Part shown: one piece after another, positions 22,378-33,562 of the stretch
Layout: every line of letters starts with the position of its first letter
How positions within the stretch are numbered: position 1 is the stretch's first letter
Assembly (NCBI GenBank): GCA_023525975.1
Contig: CM042040.1
Coordinates: 50,251,486-50,315,485 of the forward strand
Length of the DNA stretch: 64,000 nt
Direction: 5' to 3'
Source: Smallanthus sonchifolius
Lineage: Eukaryota; Streptophyta; Magnoliopsida; Asterales; Asteraceae
The notes under the pieces: model-generated
The model's database searches: none
What the model saw: the letters and a program-made list of their open reading frames with translations, nothing else
What the model was told of the DNA's origin: nothing
Position numbers and translations under genes: made by a program

Positions 22378-22907
22378 TGTGACAATCCGGACTTTTCCAG
22401 TTAACTCCGTTAACAAAAATCCAGTTAAAGTTAACTAAATTAACTTAACTAAAACTTCAGGGACTAATTCTGTCAATAATCCAAACTTAAAACTTCAGGG
22501 ACTAGTTATGTAATATCCCTAAACTATCCTGTTGACTTTTAGAAAGTTAAAATCCTGATTCTGTTGACTTTGGAAGTCAAACTAACCAAGTTCTAACTCT
22601 ATCCAAACTTGAGGGACTGATTCTGCCATTATCTAAACTCCAATTCGCATGAAAACCCCAGGGACTATTTCTGCTATTACCCTAAAGTTGATTTGTTGAC
22701 TTTGAAAGTCAACATCACGGTTTTTTCTCAAATTTAAGTTCCATAACCGATTTCTGTTCGATTAGATAACTGTTATGCACGATCATACTAGTAACGAACC
22801 TAATTAATGCTTTAATCATCATTTTTACATCGAATTAATCTCAATTATGGCCAACATTCTAAAACCGTCGACACATTCATGGTTTGACAATCAAATTCGA
22901 ACAATTC
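22378..22907 (+). mobile_element. B2 3' LTR, truncated after 530 bp
   Basis: TGTGACAATCCGGACTTTTCC matches LTR-B starts. The LTR stops at about 22907 within the region that reads aattcg, and the next base begins family-A integrase sequence. The truncation removes the promoter part and the end of the LTR. Confidence 0.88.
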
Positions 22908-23160
22908 GTCCAAAACGTGTCCTAACACCAAGGGTGTTATATTCCAACTTGTCCTGTTGGCCAACCATCCTTTCATTCTTTATGTTTTCTTCTTTAAGTG
23001 CTTCATCTTGAGCTCTTTCAATTTCCCTCATCACATCTGATGTTACCCCCAACTGTCAAGCTTTCACTCTAATAGGAGCAGGCACATCCTTTCGGCTTAG
23101 AGCGTCAGCCACCACTGCCTTTACAGGATGGTACATGATTTCACAGTCATAATCTTTCAG
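22908..23160 (-). pseudogene. pol: Family-A integrase/RNase H junction, duplicate of 8945-9131 plus continuation
   Basis: The first 186 bases repeat 8946-9131 with 7 substitutions by eye (about 4%). Here the sequence continues without a break across the point where B2 inserted on the left (CCTTTCG then GCTTAGAGCG), giving the empty site. It then runs into the C-terminal end of RNase H. There is no open frame. Confidence 0.85.
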
Positions 23161-24280
23161 GAGTTCCAACCATCATCTCTACCTCATATTAAGCTCTCTT
23201 TGTTCGAAGAAGTACTTCAAACTTTTGTGGTTGGAGTAAATAGTAAACTTCACCCCGTAAAGGTAGTGCCTCCAGATTTTCAATGCGAATACGACAGCAG
23301 CAAGTTCCAAATCGTGAGTCGGATAATTGGCTTCGTGAACTTTCAACTGCCGCGACGCACATGCAATCACTCTACCGCATTGCATCAACACGCACCCTAA
23401 TCCCTGACGCGAAGCGTCAGAGTATACTACAAAGTCTTCATTGCCCTCGAGAAGGGCCAAGACTAGAGCTTTGGTTAGCTTCTACTTCAATTCCTTAAAC
23501 GCCTCATCCTGGGTCGAACCCCAATCGTACCTTACCTCTTTCTGAGTCAACTTTGTCATAGGCGAAGCTATTTTCAAGAAATCCTGGATAAATCTCTGAT
23601 AGTAGCCTGCCAATCCCAAGAGACTGCGGATTTCAGTTGGCGTCTTAGGAATATTCCATTCCCTTACCGTCATTATCTTTGCTGGGTCAACCATAATGTC
23701 ATTCGGGTTAATGACGTGACCTAGGAATTGGACTTCCCTAAGCTAGAACGCACATTTGGAGAACTTAGCATACAACTTTTCCTTCTTCAGAGCTTCCAAT
23801 ACCTCCTTCAAGTGACACGCGTGATCACCCTCATTCTTGGAGTAGATGAGTATATCATCGATGAACACGATTACCGATCGATCCAGCATTGGTCGACAAA
23901 CTCTATTCATCAAATCCATGAACGCTGCGGGGGCGTTTGTCAATCCAAAAGACATTACGCGGAACTCGTAATGTCCATAACGCGCGAAATGCAGTTTTCG
24001 GTATGTCTTCTTCCCTCACCTTCAATTGATGGTACCCGTTCCGAAGGTCTATTTTTGAGAACCAACTTGTGCCTTGCAATTGATCGAACAGGTCGTCGAT
24101 CCTTGGTAAAGGGTACTTGTTCTTCACCGTACGTTTGTTCAACTCGCGATAATCAATACACATTCTCATCGAACCATCCTTCTTCTTCACAAACAACACC
24201 GGAGCACCCCAAGGAGAGATGCTCGGTTGTATAAATCCCTTCTCGAGTAGTTCGTCTAATTGTGCCTTAAGTTCTTTCAT
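23161..24280 (-). pseudogene. pol: Family-A reverse transcriptase and RNase H
   Basis: Minus-strand fragments cover RT fingers/palm (FVKKKDGSMRMCIDYRELN, KIDLRNGYHQL; 23903-24280), the catalytic region (SFGLTNAPAAFMDLMNRV, FIDDILIYSK; 23743-23955), the thumb/connection (LLGLAGYYQRFI; 23482-23694) and RNase H (VVYSDASRQGLGCVLMQ, TIYSNHKSL; 23179-23460). FIDD is intact. A frame change falls near 23960-23990 and stops at about 23480 and 23740, so this is a dead copy. Sequence is clearly distinct from families B and C. Confidence 0.9.
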
Positions 24281-24734
24281 CTATACTGCTGCTAGTCGAT
24301 ATGGAGCCTTAGCCACGGGCTGGGCATCTGGTACTAAGTCGATTCAGAACTTAATCTCTCTGTCGGGTGGTATTCCAGGCAAATCCTCTGGAAACACCTC
24401 CGGGTACTCGCGTACCACGGGTACATCGTCTAGTTCCTTAACTTCCGTACACTTGTCAATTACGTACACCAGATAAGCCTCGCATCCGCGCCTCAAGTAA
24501 TTTGTTGCCTTAATCATCGAGATGACGTTGGGCATCGGGGCGTCACGATCTCCAAAAATCTCGACTTTGCTACCATCCGGAGCCTTGAGTCGGATTATCT
24601 TTCGTTTACATATGATTTGTGCTTCGTTGGCAGTTAACCAATCCATACCCAACACGACATCAAACCCTCCCAAAACCATAACAAATAATCTGTCAGGGAA
24701 CCTATGACCTTCTATTTTTATCGTGGAGTTGCCA
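24281..24734 (-). pseudogene. pol: Family-A aspartic protease, C-terminal part and linker
   Basis: An open stretch 24344-24679 reads GFDVVLGMDWLTANEAQI, the flap/C-terminal signature of Ty3 proteases, then a linker ending in EYPEVFPEDLPGIPP before RT. Upstream, FGNSTIKIEGHRF is still readable to 24734. There the sequence joins LTR-A inside a shared CCAAAACA, so the active-site half of protease and all of gag are deleted. Confidence 0.88.
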
Positions 24735-25378
24735 AAACATCGGTCATATACGTCATTTTATAAAACGTCAAATACATCATTCATAAACATCGTTTTATAA
24801 AATAGTCACATCGTTACGTATGCACACCAGCCTAAATCATTTATTTAAAACATTTAAAGAAGGGCTTCTAGAACTCACCGGATAAGCTAATCTGGGTTGT
24901 CCTAAAAAAAGGTCCCACAACGTCACTTCCGATCTGAATTGATTAGTTAAATCACATCAGACCAAATCCCGACTCTAACGGTTTAACCTTCTAAACATAC
25001 TGAGTTTACCTAAACAGCCTGATGCCTGTGCACTTAGCAAGTGCGCAGGGCCTTCTTCTTGCGTACTTAATAAGTGCGTAAAATTTGCTTCATGCGTACT
25101 TGATAAGTACGCATGACCCTCTTCATGTGTACTTGATATGTACGTAGGATCTGCTTCCCCGCAAAAACCCTAACTTTCGCATTCAGGTCTGATCACGTCA
25201 AGATCCTGAACTTGTTTACATTCAAAACGTTTTGTTTTTATTAAGGAACTCAAATCTATGTTTTTCTTCCAGTTTAATCGGTAAAAACGTTACCTTTTCA
25301 TCCAAAACCCGAAAAACCCCAAAACGAACAAAAACTCAGATCTAGGCCAGATCATTACCTGTATCAAGTTTCTGATTC
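24735..25378 (-). mobile_element. LTR-A fragment, both ends deleted
   Basis: The sequence matches 6213-6862 of the A2 3' LTR with scattered substitutions. It ends inside the LTR at TCTGATTCG and joins LTR-B1 sequence (TTACTTGTCTC). It should be a remnant of the 5' LTR of the family-A element. Confidence 0.9.
25027..25146 (-). repeat. Palindrome array, 33-bp period, four units (LTR-A fragment)
   Basis: Units start at 25027, 25060, 25093 and 25126, exactly 33 bases apart. The third is a perfect TGCGTACTT-N3-AAGTACGCA palindrome; the others have one to three changes. The array is orthologous within the LTR to that at 6505-6616 but keeps the full-length third unit. Confidence 0.93.
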
Positions 25379-26139
25379 GTTACTTGTCTCACAGCCAGGG
25401 AGAGACATACACATGGACATGGATCACATAGTATTTCATTACCACTTGTGTACCTAAGTGCAAACATAACACGCAAAGTCCTTACACACTCGGACCGTTA
25501 ATATATGGAGTATAGCGAGTAAATTTGAGTAGTACTACTGGGTTTGACAAACCCCACCCGGGTTAGTCGCGCTAACTTGATTGGAGGTCAAACGGGTGTA
25601 AATTGTCCTAAACACTTGCCATTATGGATGTTAGCAATGGAGGAAGGCATCTCAAACATAAACAGTCAGCTTTAGTTGCGAACGCTTAGAGTAACTTGTA
25701 CATTGTCTAGCTAGCAATAGGTGTGACTTACGTATGTGGATCCTGCAAACACTCAAACAGTTTATTGTGTTGACAGGTTTACAAGTAAACTATCACTTGT
25801 AAACCTGTGAACTCACCAACCTTGTGTTGACACTTTTTCTTACATGTTTTTCAGGTCGCTAAGGCGCAGGTTGCACACTTAGGACATGCATGGAGTCCTA
25901 CTATCATTTCATCCTCATGCAAACATTCAAAACAATTTACTTGTTTTATTAAACTAAACTTGGGCACGCTTGTTTTGCGCATTTATTTTCTTATTTAAAC
26001 GCTTCCGCATTAACTCTGAACTTTTATGATGTTACATTTATGTCTCATATAGTGTCATTTGATGTAACTAATGACTGAGATCCTGGTTTGTCTAGCACGA
26101 AACGGTAAAACTCCGTTAGTGGAATTTGGGGGTGTGACA
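25379..26139 (+). mobile_element. B1 5' LTR, right part
   Basis: The sequence resumes LTR-B at a point matching 33585 of the 3' LTR and ends GGGGGTGTGACA at 26139. It includes U5 with the conserved AACGG..CCGTT hairpin. The LTR segment matching about 33139-33583 is absent. Confidence 0.9.
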
Positions 26140-26400
26140 GATTGGTATCAGTGCTAGGGGCCAGACTTGTGTGCCAGCGAGGATGCTGGGCTCCGTAAGG
26201 GGGTGGATTGTAATATCCACATCAGTTGAGTAGGAGAACGAAGCCTTCCTTATAAAGGGGGTGGATACCTTCTCTATCAAGACGCGGTTTGCCTGGGCGA
26301 GCAACTCGTCGGGTGAAAACAAAACCGTGAGTTCCTGGATGGGCAACCCATCGGGGCCAAAGCAGACAATATCTTGGTACGGTTTGCTTGGGTTGTTACA
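26140..26400 (+). mobile_element. TRIM-like element (internal part plus one LTR) captured at the PBS
   Basis: Directly after the B1 LTR lies a PBS-like TGGTATCAG, then a short non-coding stretch (TGTGCCAGCGAGGATGCTGG), a polypurine tract (TAAGGGGGTGGAT) and a 192-bp LTR (26209-26400, TGTAATATCC to GGTTGTTACA). A second PBS, TGGTATCAGAGCC, follows at 26403. From memory, the text closely resembles a short non-autonomous TRIM-type element widespread in dicots; its 5' LTR is absent here. Because both elements use the same tRNA primer, capture by template switching at the PBS is a natural explanation. Confidence 0.72.
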
Positions 26401-26402
26401 GA

Positions 26403-26456
26403 TGGTATCAGAGCCATTGGTTATAGAGAACTAGGATTGCATACTAGGCTATAACC
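26403..26456 (+). promoter_or_regulatory. Second PBS and leader stem-loop of B1
   Basis: TGGTATCAGAGCC (26403-26415) is the iMet primer site. GGTTATAG (26419-26426) and CTATAACC (26449-26456) repeat the leader inverted repeat of B2. This sequence, not the first PBS at 26143, is in the native context of family B. Confidence 0.8.
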
Positions 26457-27962
26457 CACACACATTAGTTACACGACACAGACACTCATACATGCTACAT
26501 GTAGCATCTACACATGCACTACATTACAAGCATGTTGACATCATTCATATCACACTCTGCTGACGAGGAACACGTCATTCGCATTGCATCATCATACCAA
26601 GTGGTGACACTCGGGGAATCACCAAAACAACATCCACTCCCGTCCGAGGGCAGAAAGACGGAGCCTTCGGAGGAGTATCTCACACCACCATCATCTGTCG
26701 GGTATGGTGGGCTTTCTCAGGTCCATGTTATGGACAACACTCGGCACTAGCACATGTCTCTTTGGGAGTTGGGATCGTCGGAGGCGAGTCCCTACCGTAA
26801 CCACTAGCAACGATAAGCCGTGTGAAGGCAGACTGTGGCACGCATCATTGTAGAATCCATTGACACGTGGATGTCAAAACTTTCCCGAGCCATGGGCTCA
26901 CGCTTTGGTCGATATTCTGTTGAAGAAGGATTGACCACAAGTTTGAGAACGCCTTGCTTATTGCATACTCAAACCCTACCCTGACTCAGTTGGAAGGACG
27001 GCTACTTTGCCCGTTCCAGTAACACATATCCATGAACTAGTTTCACTTCTCGAAGTCGCATTTCATGTGCATGTTCCCAGCTACAATCAACTGGATTGGA
27101 CTCTCGTATTATGTTTTAACTCGAGTGAATACTCGGATCAAACGATTTCCGACTACTTATCCTGACATAAGTCCTAGTTGATCAACTTGTGGTTGATAAC
27201 TAAGGCTTTCGATGACTTATCATTTCTAACACACTCTGAACTCAGTAATAAACCGAGAGACATTTTGACATGAGACATGGAGAATTAGGGTGAGTATGCA
27301 AAGCAAATTATCATTACGGGTGCACACGTAATAGTAATTTGAGGTGCATGTAAGTCCCGGTGAAACCTGGTGTGTTGATAAATGGTCCTACTCAGTGATC
27401 TAGAAACTTAAACTTCCACTGTCCGTAGAAGTCCTTGTAACCCGCTCAACGACGAGTTGGAATCATTAAACATGTTCAACAGTTGATAGACGCGACTATC
27501 ATGTTGAGGGTATTTACGAACACACTGAACTGTCATCCATAGAAACCATTATTTTATATCACTCATGTAAGAGCCTTAGTGAACTTAAGACTCTCATCCA
27601 AACGTGATCTCAGAAACCAACTCGATTGAAACTCTGGTAGAACCTCATGACAAAACCCATCGACTCCAAGTATGTAAGCGGAATTGGAAGAATTCTTTTC
27701 CTGCTAACACGTTATTCCTTAAACTCCAGCAATAAATTCCAGTTGACCCTATTACCTTATCCTTTGTCTAATCCTTGGTCTAATTTGATTTATACTCCAA
27801 CATATCCAGTTATTCCAATGACATTGGAAAACGGGGATTTAATCTAACTGACCATCAGTTGAACGCGATTACTTAAACATACATCCCATCCTTTGTACTC
27901 CAGGAAATCTATATCTCATTAAAAAGTTTCTTACATGTGAACCTCTTCCCTTAGCCTTTGCA
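26457..27962 (+). other. B1 gag-side region, not recognised
   Basis: About 1.5 kb follow the B1 leader without a capsid motif, zinc knuckle or long open frame. A 78-codon frame (26514-26750) is Ser/Pro/Glu-rich (LTPPSSVGYGGLSQ) and resembles in style, not in sequence, the extra ORF of B2. The remainder reads as decayed coding DNA. I cannot say whether it is a diverged gag, a remnant of an extra ORF or foreign sequence. Confidence 0.45.
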
Positions 27963-28466
27963 TTGACCGACGCTTACCTTATAAGCACGGGTCTCACTAT
28001 AAGTCTCAGCATGACTTCACAAATTTCTTACTGGTGCGGTTGTACTCCAACCTTACTAGAAGCTAGATACACCATAGAAAGAGCTGATGGACATATAATA
28101 GAAACAACCCACATTCTTAAAGGTTGTAAACTTGAACTGGTTGGTAATAAGCTTAACATTGACCTCATGCCAGTCACACTTGGCAGATTCGACGTAATTG
28201 TCGGAATGGATTGGTTATCTAAGAACCAAGTCGGGATTATCTGTCATGAGAAAATTGTTCACCTTCCTCTCCCGGATGGAGAAACCCTTTCTGTCCAAGG
28301 CGAAAGGAGTGGTGCAGTCATTGGCATCATATCTTTCGTAAAAGCACAAAAGTGTCTACGTAAAGGTCATACTGTCATTCTGGCTCTCGTCGCCGAGCAG
28401 CCATCTGAGGAGAAGAAGATTGACGACATACCAATCGTTCGTGATTATCTGGAGGTATTTTCCTAA
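27963..28466 (+). pseudogene. pol: B1 aspartic protease remnant
   Basis: An open 167-codon stretch contains the C-terminal protease signature (RFDVIVGMDWLSKNQVGII) and the linker to RT (EQPSEEKKIDDIPIVRDY). The N-terminal active-site DTGA is not readable; the corresponding place reads ISTGLTISLS. A stop at 28465 ends the frame before the RT start. Compared with B2, the middle of the protease is present. Confidence 0.85.
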
Positions 28467-29760
28467 GACCTTCCTGGTCTTCCACCACATCATCAAGTCG
28501 AATTTCAAATTGATCTAGCACCCAGAGCAGCGCCTATCGCTCGGACACCCTACAGACTTGCACCCAGTGAATTGCAAGAACCATATACACAACTGCAAGA
28601 GTTGTTGGATAAAGGTTCCATCCGACCTAGCTCATCGCTATGGGGAGCTCCAGCCCTATTTGTAAAAAAGAAGGATGGGATTTTCCGCATGTGCATCGAT
28701 TACCGTGAGCTAAAAAAAGTAACTATCTAAAACCGTTATCCCTTACCCCACATTGATGATCTGTTTGATCGACTCCAAGGATCAAGTTTCGATTCTAAGA
28801 TCGAACTTAGATCCGGTTATCATCAGTTGAGAGCCCGAGACGAAGACGTCTCTAAACCCACTTTCAGAACTAGGTATGGTCACTACGAATTCATGGTCAT
28901 GCCATTTGGACTGACCAACGCACCCGCAGTGTCCATGGATCTCATGAACCGATTGTGTAAACCGTACCTCGACCAATTCGTTATCGTCTTCATTGATGAC
29001 ACCCTCATATATTCCAAGAATCGGGATGAACATGAGAAACACCCACGTTTGATTCTAGAATTGCTAAAACAAGAACAATAGTACGCCAAACTTTCATAGT
29101 GTGAATTCTGGATTCGTGAAGTGAAATTCTTAGGACATGTAGACAAAGAGAAAGGAATACATGTCGATCCAGCTAAGGTAGAAGCAATCAAGAATTTGGC
29201 AGCACTGACAACCCCGACGGAGGTGCGAAAATTTCTGGGATTGGCTGGCTATTACCATCTTTTCATAGAGGGATTCTCCAAGTTTGCCCGACCTCTCACT
29301 ACCCTAACTCAAAAGAGTAAAACCTATAATTGGGGTGACACCCGGGAGTCCGCATTCCAACTGCTTAAGCATAAACTCTACAGTGCACCCATCCTATCTC
29401 TTCCAGAGGGAACATATGATTTTGTGGTGTACTGTGATGCATCCATTCAAGGTCTTGGTTGTGTGCTGATGCAACGCGAGAAAGTGATCGCATACGCTTC
29501 CCGTCAACTGAAAATACATGAGAAAAACTACACAACTCATGACTTAGAATTGGGAGCCATAGTATTTGCACTAATGATATGGAGACACTACTTGTATGGT
29601 ACTAAATGCACTATCTATACCGATCACAAGAGTCTTCAGCATATCTTTGAACAGAAAGAGTTGATCATACGATAGCGTCGTTGGGTCGAACTCTTAAACG
29701 ACTATGACTGGGCAATCAGATACCATCCGAGTAAAGCTAATGTGGTGGCCGATGACCTAA
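28467..29760 (+). pseudogene. pol: B1 reverse transcriptase and RNase H
   Basis: RT motifs are all readable (FVKKKDGIFRMCIDYREL, RSGYHQLRA, MPFGLTNAPAVSMDLMN, FIDDTLIYSK, FLGLAGYYHLFI), followed by RNase H (VVYCDASIQGLGCVLMQ, TDHKSLQHIF). Stops occur at about 28727, 29081, 29097 and 29673, and there are several changes at otherwise conserved residues. The catalytic FIDD is intact, unlike in B2. Confidence 0.88.
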
Positions 29761-31200
29761 GCAATAAGGACACCAAACCCAGACGAGTTCGAGCATTACA
29801 GCTTACTATTCACATCAGATTACCTGACAAAATCCGTGGTGCTCAACTCGAACCCCTTAAAGAGGAGAACCTACCGTTGGAGGCCACACGTGGTATGGAA
29901 GAACAACTCGGGGTTAAATTAGACGGCATTCGCTATTTCACGGAGCGAATATGGGTTCCATGGTATGGAAATCTAAGAGAACTAGTTATGGATGAAGCTC
30001 ATAAAACTCGATACTCTATTCATCCTGGTTCTGACAAGATGTACCATGACCTAAAGGTGCTATATTGGTGGCCAAAGATGAAGGTTGATATAGCCACCTA
30101 TGTGAGCAAGTGCCTGACTTGCGCAAGGTCAAAATGGAATACCAAAAGCCTTCCGGTCTACTTCAACAACCAGAGATCCCAATGTGAAAATGGGAACAAA
30201 TTTCTATGGATTTCATAACCAAACCACCCCAAACTCCTAGCGGATGCGACACCATCTGGGTGATCGTCGATCTTCTGACTAAATCCGCTCACTTCTTAGC
30301 CATCACAGCAATTGACAAGATGGAGAAACTTACTCGTATTTACTTGAAAGAAGTAGCCTCTAGGCATAGAGTGCCAAATTCTATCATTTCGGATCGAGGC
30401 GCTCGATTCACATCACATTTCTGGCAATCGCTACAAAAAGCTTTAGGTACACGTCTAGACATGAGTACGGCGTACCATCCTCAAGCTGATGGCCAAAAGG
30501 AATGTACCATTCTAAACTTAGAGGATATGCTATAAGCTTGTGTGATCGATTTCGGTAACACTTGGGAATCCCACCCGCCTCTGGTGGAGTTCTCCTACAA
30601 TAACAGTTATCACACTAGCATCAAGGCAACGCCATTCGAGGCATTGTACAGACGTGAATGCCGATGTCCTAACTGTTGGGCTGATGTTGGGGATAGCCAA
30701 CTTACAGGTCCTGAACTTGTATTCGAAACTTCTGAAAAGATCGTTAAATCAGAAACCGGATGGCGACAACTCGTAATCGTCAAAAGAGTTATGTTGACAA
30801 GCGTCGTAAACCAATAGAATTTCAAGCAGGCGACGTGGTTCTACTCAAAGTCTCACCTTCGAAGGTGTAATTTGCTTCGGGAAATGAGGAATTGACCCAG
30901 TAGTGTATCAGCTGGACCTACCTGAAGGACTTAGTGGTGTACACGATGTCTTTCATGTCTCGAACTCGAAGAAATGTCTAACAGACTAAAAACTCGTGAT
31001 TCCTCTTGAGGAACTACACATCGATGAACAACTGCGGTTCGTTGAAGAACCGGTGAAATCATGGATAGGGAAGTCAAAACGCTCAAACGCAGTACAATCC
31101 CTATTGTCAGAATTCGTTGGAACTCGAAACGCGGACCGGAATTCACTTGGGAGCGCGAGAATCAAATGATGCACAAGTAACCTCATCTGTTCAAGCAATC
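29742..31200 (+). pseudogene. pol: B1 integrase with chromodomain, multiple breaks
   Basis: The zinc domain (29742-30150) is well kept (DEAHKTRYSIHPG..YVSKCLTC). The core (30206-30535) and the C-terminal part (30542-30817) follow in separate frames. TGA at about 30185 and TAA at about 30533 fall at the same codons as stops in B2. A deletion near 30865-30900 removes part of the basic region, and the chromodomain (to about 31175) is frame-shifted. Nothing functional remains. Confidence 0.87.
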
Positions 31201-31230
31201 CACGTCAAACACTTAAGGTACTATTCTAAT

Positions 31231-31328
31231 TTTCGAGACAAAAATTCTTCCAACTAGGGGATGATGTGACACCTCAAAAATAAATTATTTTAATTTTCGG
31301 GACAAAAATTCTTTTAACTAGGGGATGA
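31231..31328 (+). repeat. Doubled polypurine-tract module of B1
   Basis: Two copies of AATTTTCG.GACAAAAATTCTT..AACTAGGGGATGA lie at about 31231-31265 and 31293-31328. The first is followed by TGTGACACCTC and the second by the true LTR start TGTGACAATCC. Confidence 0.8.
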
Positions 31329-32560
31329 TGTGACAATCCGAACTTTTAGGTTAACTCCGTTAACTTAAACCTAATTAAACCCAGTTAAACACTAACCTAG
31401 TTAACGCCAATTCAAACCTCAGGGAGTAATTCTGCCAACTTTGTAAACCTAAATGCTTGAAACTACAGCGACTGAATCTGCCAAGTCCCAAAACTCAATT
31501 TGTTGACTTCTCAAAGTCAAAATAAAGTGGATTGTGTTCCTGTTGACTTTTGTAAGTCAAACTCGTAACCTTAAACCCAAATTCAAACTCCATAACTGAT
31601 TTATGTTAGAATCAGTAACTGAAAACGCATTGAACACCATTAACGAGCATAATTAGGACTTTAATCATCGTTAATGTGTCGAGTTAAACCCAATTATGGG
31701 TATTCAATACATAACCGTCGACTATCATCGCATGTTCATCAAATTCGACCATTTCAATCATCGAGCTCACAAATTAACCACCTGCACACCTTACTCGTAC
31801 TCCTCTGAACCTGTTACACCATTTAATTTGATCGGAGACGCAGCCGTATATGCTGGAGAGTAGCGGTTGGAGCCACAACCGATAATTAGTCGACCTCTAC
31901 CTTTCTGATATCGTTTCAGGTAAACGGATACGCCATTAGTTTCGTTTCCATCTTGTGATCATAAGCCCTAACGTTTTGGTGGCTTATAACAACGAATTTG
32001 TGAGGAACTAATTCTAGGGTTCATCACGAGCACGGGTTAATCGAACTCTACTTTAGAACTTGTTTAAACTCAATTAATCCATATGATTAGCTTCGCAATT
32101 AACCACTCTTTGAAAACCCTATGCGAATTTGATTTCATAACATCGAATTTTTCAAGATCCAGTAACTAGGGTTCTTCTTAAAACGATTTGGGGGTTTCGA
32201 CCCTAACAAACTTATAAATCCAATTAATTTATATATCTAGATTTGAAACCCTCTGCTTTTCTAAAGCCCTATGATTCCAAACATGTTCATTATCAAAATT
32301 GATAGAATTGATTTGTGTTCATAACCTAGGGTTTTGGTTCTTGATCCTGCAATTGAACGACCCTAGGCTTGTTGTTTTTCAAATTAAACTCACCCACATG
32401 TTCGTTATGGACTGAATAACAAAAACCCTATGCCTTTGTGTCCAATCGAAATCGAAATCGTCGAATATGGAATGGTTTTGGGGTTCGGCTCGTGTGGGGG
32501 AAGAACTCAGTGGAGTTCTTTAATAAAACCATTTGGATGCGATACCCTAGCGGGTGGGAC

Positions 32561-32637
32561 TGGTTAAGTGCATGTGCTTGTGTGGGAGAGACCCGGGTTC
32601 GAGTCTCTTCACACCCATTTCTTTTTAAAACCGTTTT
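32561..32637 (+). promoter_or_regulatory. tRNA-like A-box/B-box cassette in LTR-B (B1 3' LTR)
   Basis: TGGTTAAGTGC (32561-32571) and GGTTCGAGTCT (32596-32606) correspond to the cassette at 4651-4719. A T-rich stretch with two short T-runs (32618-32637) follows. Confidence 0.55.
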
Positions 32638-33397
32638 TAATTAACAGTTTTAATATAAAAATCATCCCACTATTATAATAATAATATATTAATGTGTTTT
32701 AGCCCCGGAAACAACTCGTAGGCTCGGGTTTGATTTTATAACTCATAATTAATATTATTTACACTTTTAAAAAATAATATATCCATATTATTTTCAAACC
32801 CCGACTTTGGATAAATAATATATTTATATTATTTTTAACCCGTGACTCCTATTATAAAATAATATATATTATTTCGCCTCGTTATTAATCTCGTGTAACG
32901 TTCCAAAACTAATTAATTATTTATATTATTTGCTCACGTCTATATCCTCAAATAAAAATAATATATTTAATATTTTTGCCACTTAAGCGATTATCGTATA
33001 TTTTCTACGAGTTCAAAAATAATATAGTAGTTATATTATTAGGCAATTGTTAAATGGTACAAACGCACAAATTTATTTATTAATTAATATTATTCGTAAT
33101 TAGAAACATTCGACATGAAACGTATTTATCTTAATAAATATATTAAGAAACCCTTATTCCCGCGGACACGTTCGCCTACTCTTTAATCCTAAGTATGCTT
33201 TAGGACGTTCAAATCTTTCGTATCGTCGTCACAAATCCCATTGTGTCCCTAACTATCGTACTTGTAATTCTAGGGAATTCATAGACTGTTCACAGGTAAA
33301 TTCTTGTCGCTCTGTTGCATCCTTTATCGGTGTTATTTACTACGCTCTACTCAGACCCAGGTGAGTTTCACGGCTCCTTTTTACTTGTTTTACTATT

Positions 33398-33562
33398 GGG
33401 GGAGAAACATGCTTTCACACAAACATTATTTTACTTTTTTTCCCGTTGGGGAGAAACATGCATACACACACACACAGAGTATTTTACTTGTTTTCCCATT
33501 GGGGAGAAACATGCGTACAAACAAACAACATCTTACCTGTTTTCCTATTGGGGAGAAACATG
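33398..33562 (+). repeat. Tandem repeat of about 50 bp in B1 3' LTR
   Basis: The phrase GGGGAGAAACATGC recurs at 33398, 33448, 33501 and 33550, each preceded by ttttacttgttttccc-like sequence and followed by an A/C-rich tail. Other LTR-B copies have a single such block (for example 63702 and 10440), so this is a local expansion. Confidence 0.85.

Larger units (their letters stand above)
9132..22907 (+). mobile_element. Element B2: Ty3/gypsy chromovirus, broken by B3, 3' LTR truncated
   Basis: Plus-strand order: 5' LTR (9132-11154), PBS (11158), extra ORF (11276-12049), gag with putative intron (12299-13042), insertion of minus-strand element B3 (13043-18721), nucleocapsid/protease (18764-19312), RT/RNase H (19393-20789), integrase (20790-22306), doubled polypurine tract, 3' LTR start (22378-22907). 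Left flank TTTCG (9127-9131) would be the target duplication, but the right end is truncated and joins family-A sequence out of register. Confidence 0.88.
5228..25378 (-). mobile_element. Element A2: Ty3/gypsy chromovirus, broken and nested
   Basis: A minus-strand element inserted in the 5' LTR of B1. In plus coordinates: 3' LTR (5228-7603), polypurine tract, integrase (7643-9131), insertion of B2 (9132-22907), then RNase H/RT/protease (22908-24734) and a piece of LTR-A (24735-25378). Gag, PBS and the outer ends of the 5' LTR are deleted. The right part repeats 186 bp of the left part (see findings), so the two halves may not come from the same copy. The right-hand target duplication is lost with the deletion. 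Confidence 0.85.

Noticed and set aside
13043..22907. Head-to-head B2/B3 arrangement as one inverted composite transposon
   Set aside because: LTR ends, PBS and gag interruption show two separate insertions in opposite orientation, with a deletion at 18721. No shared inverted termini are present.
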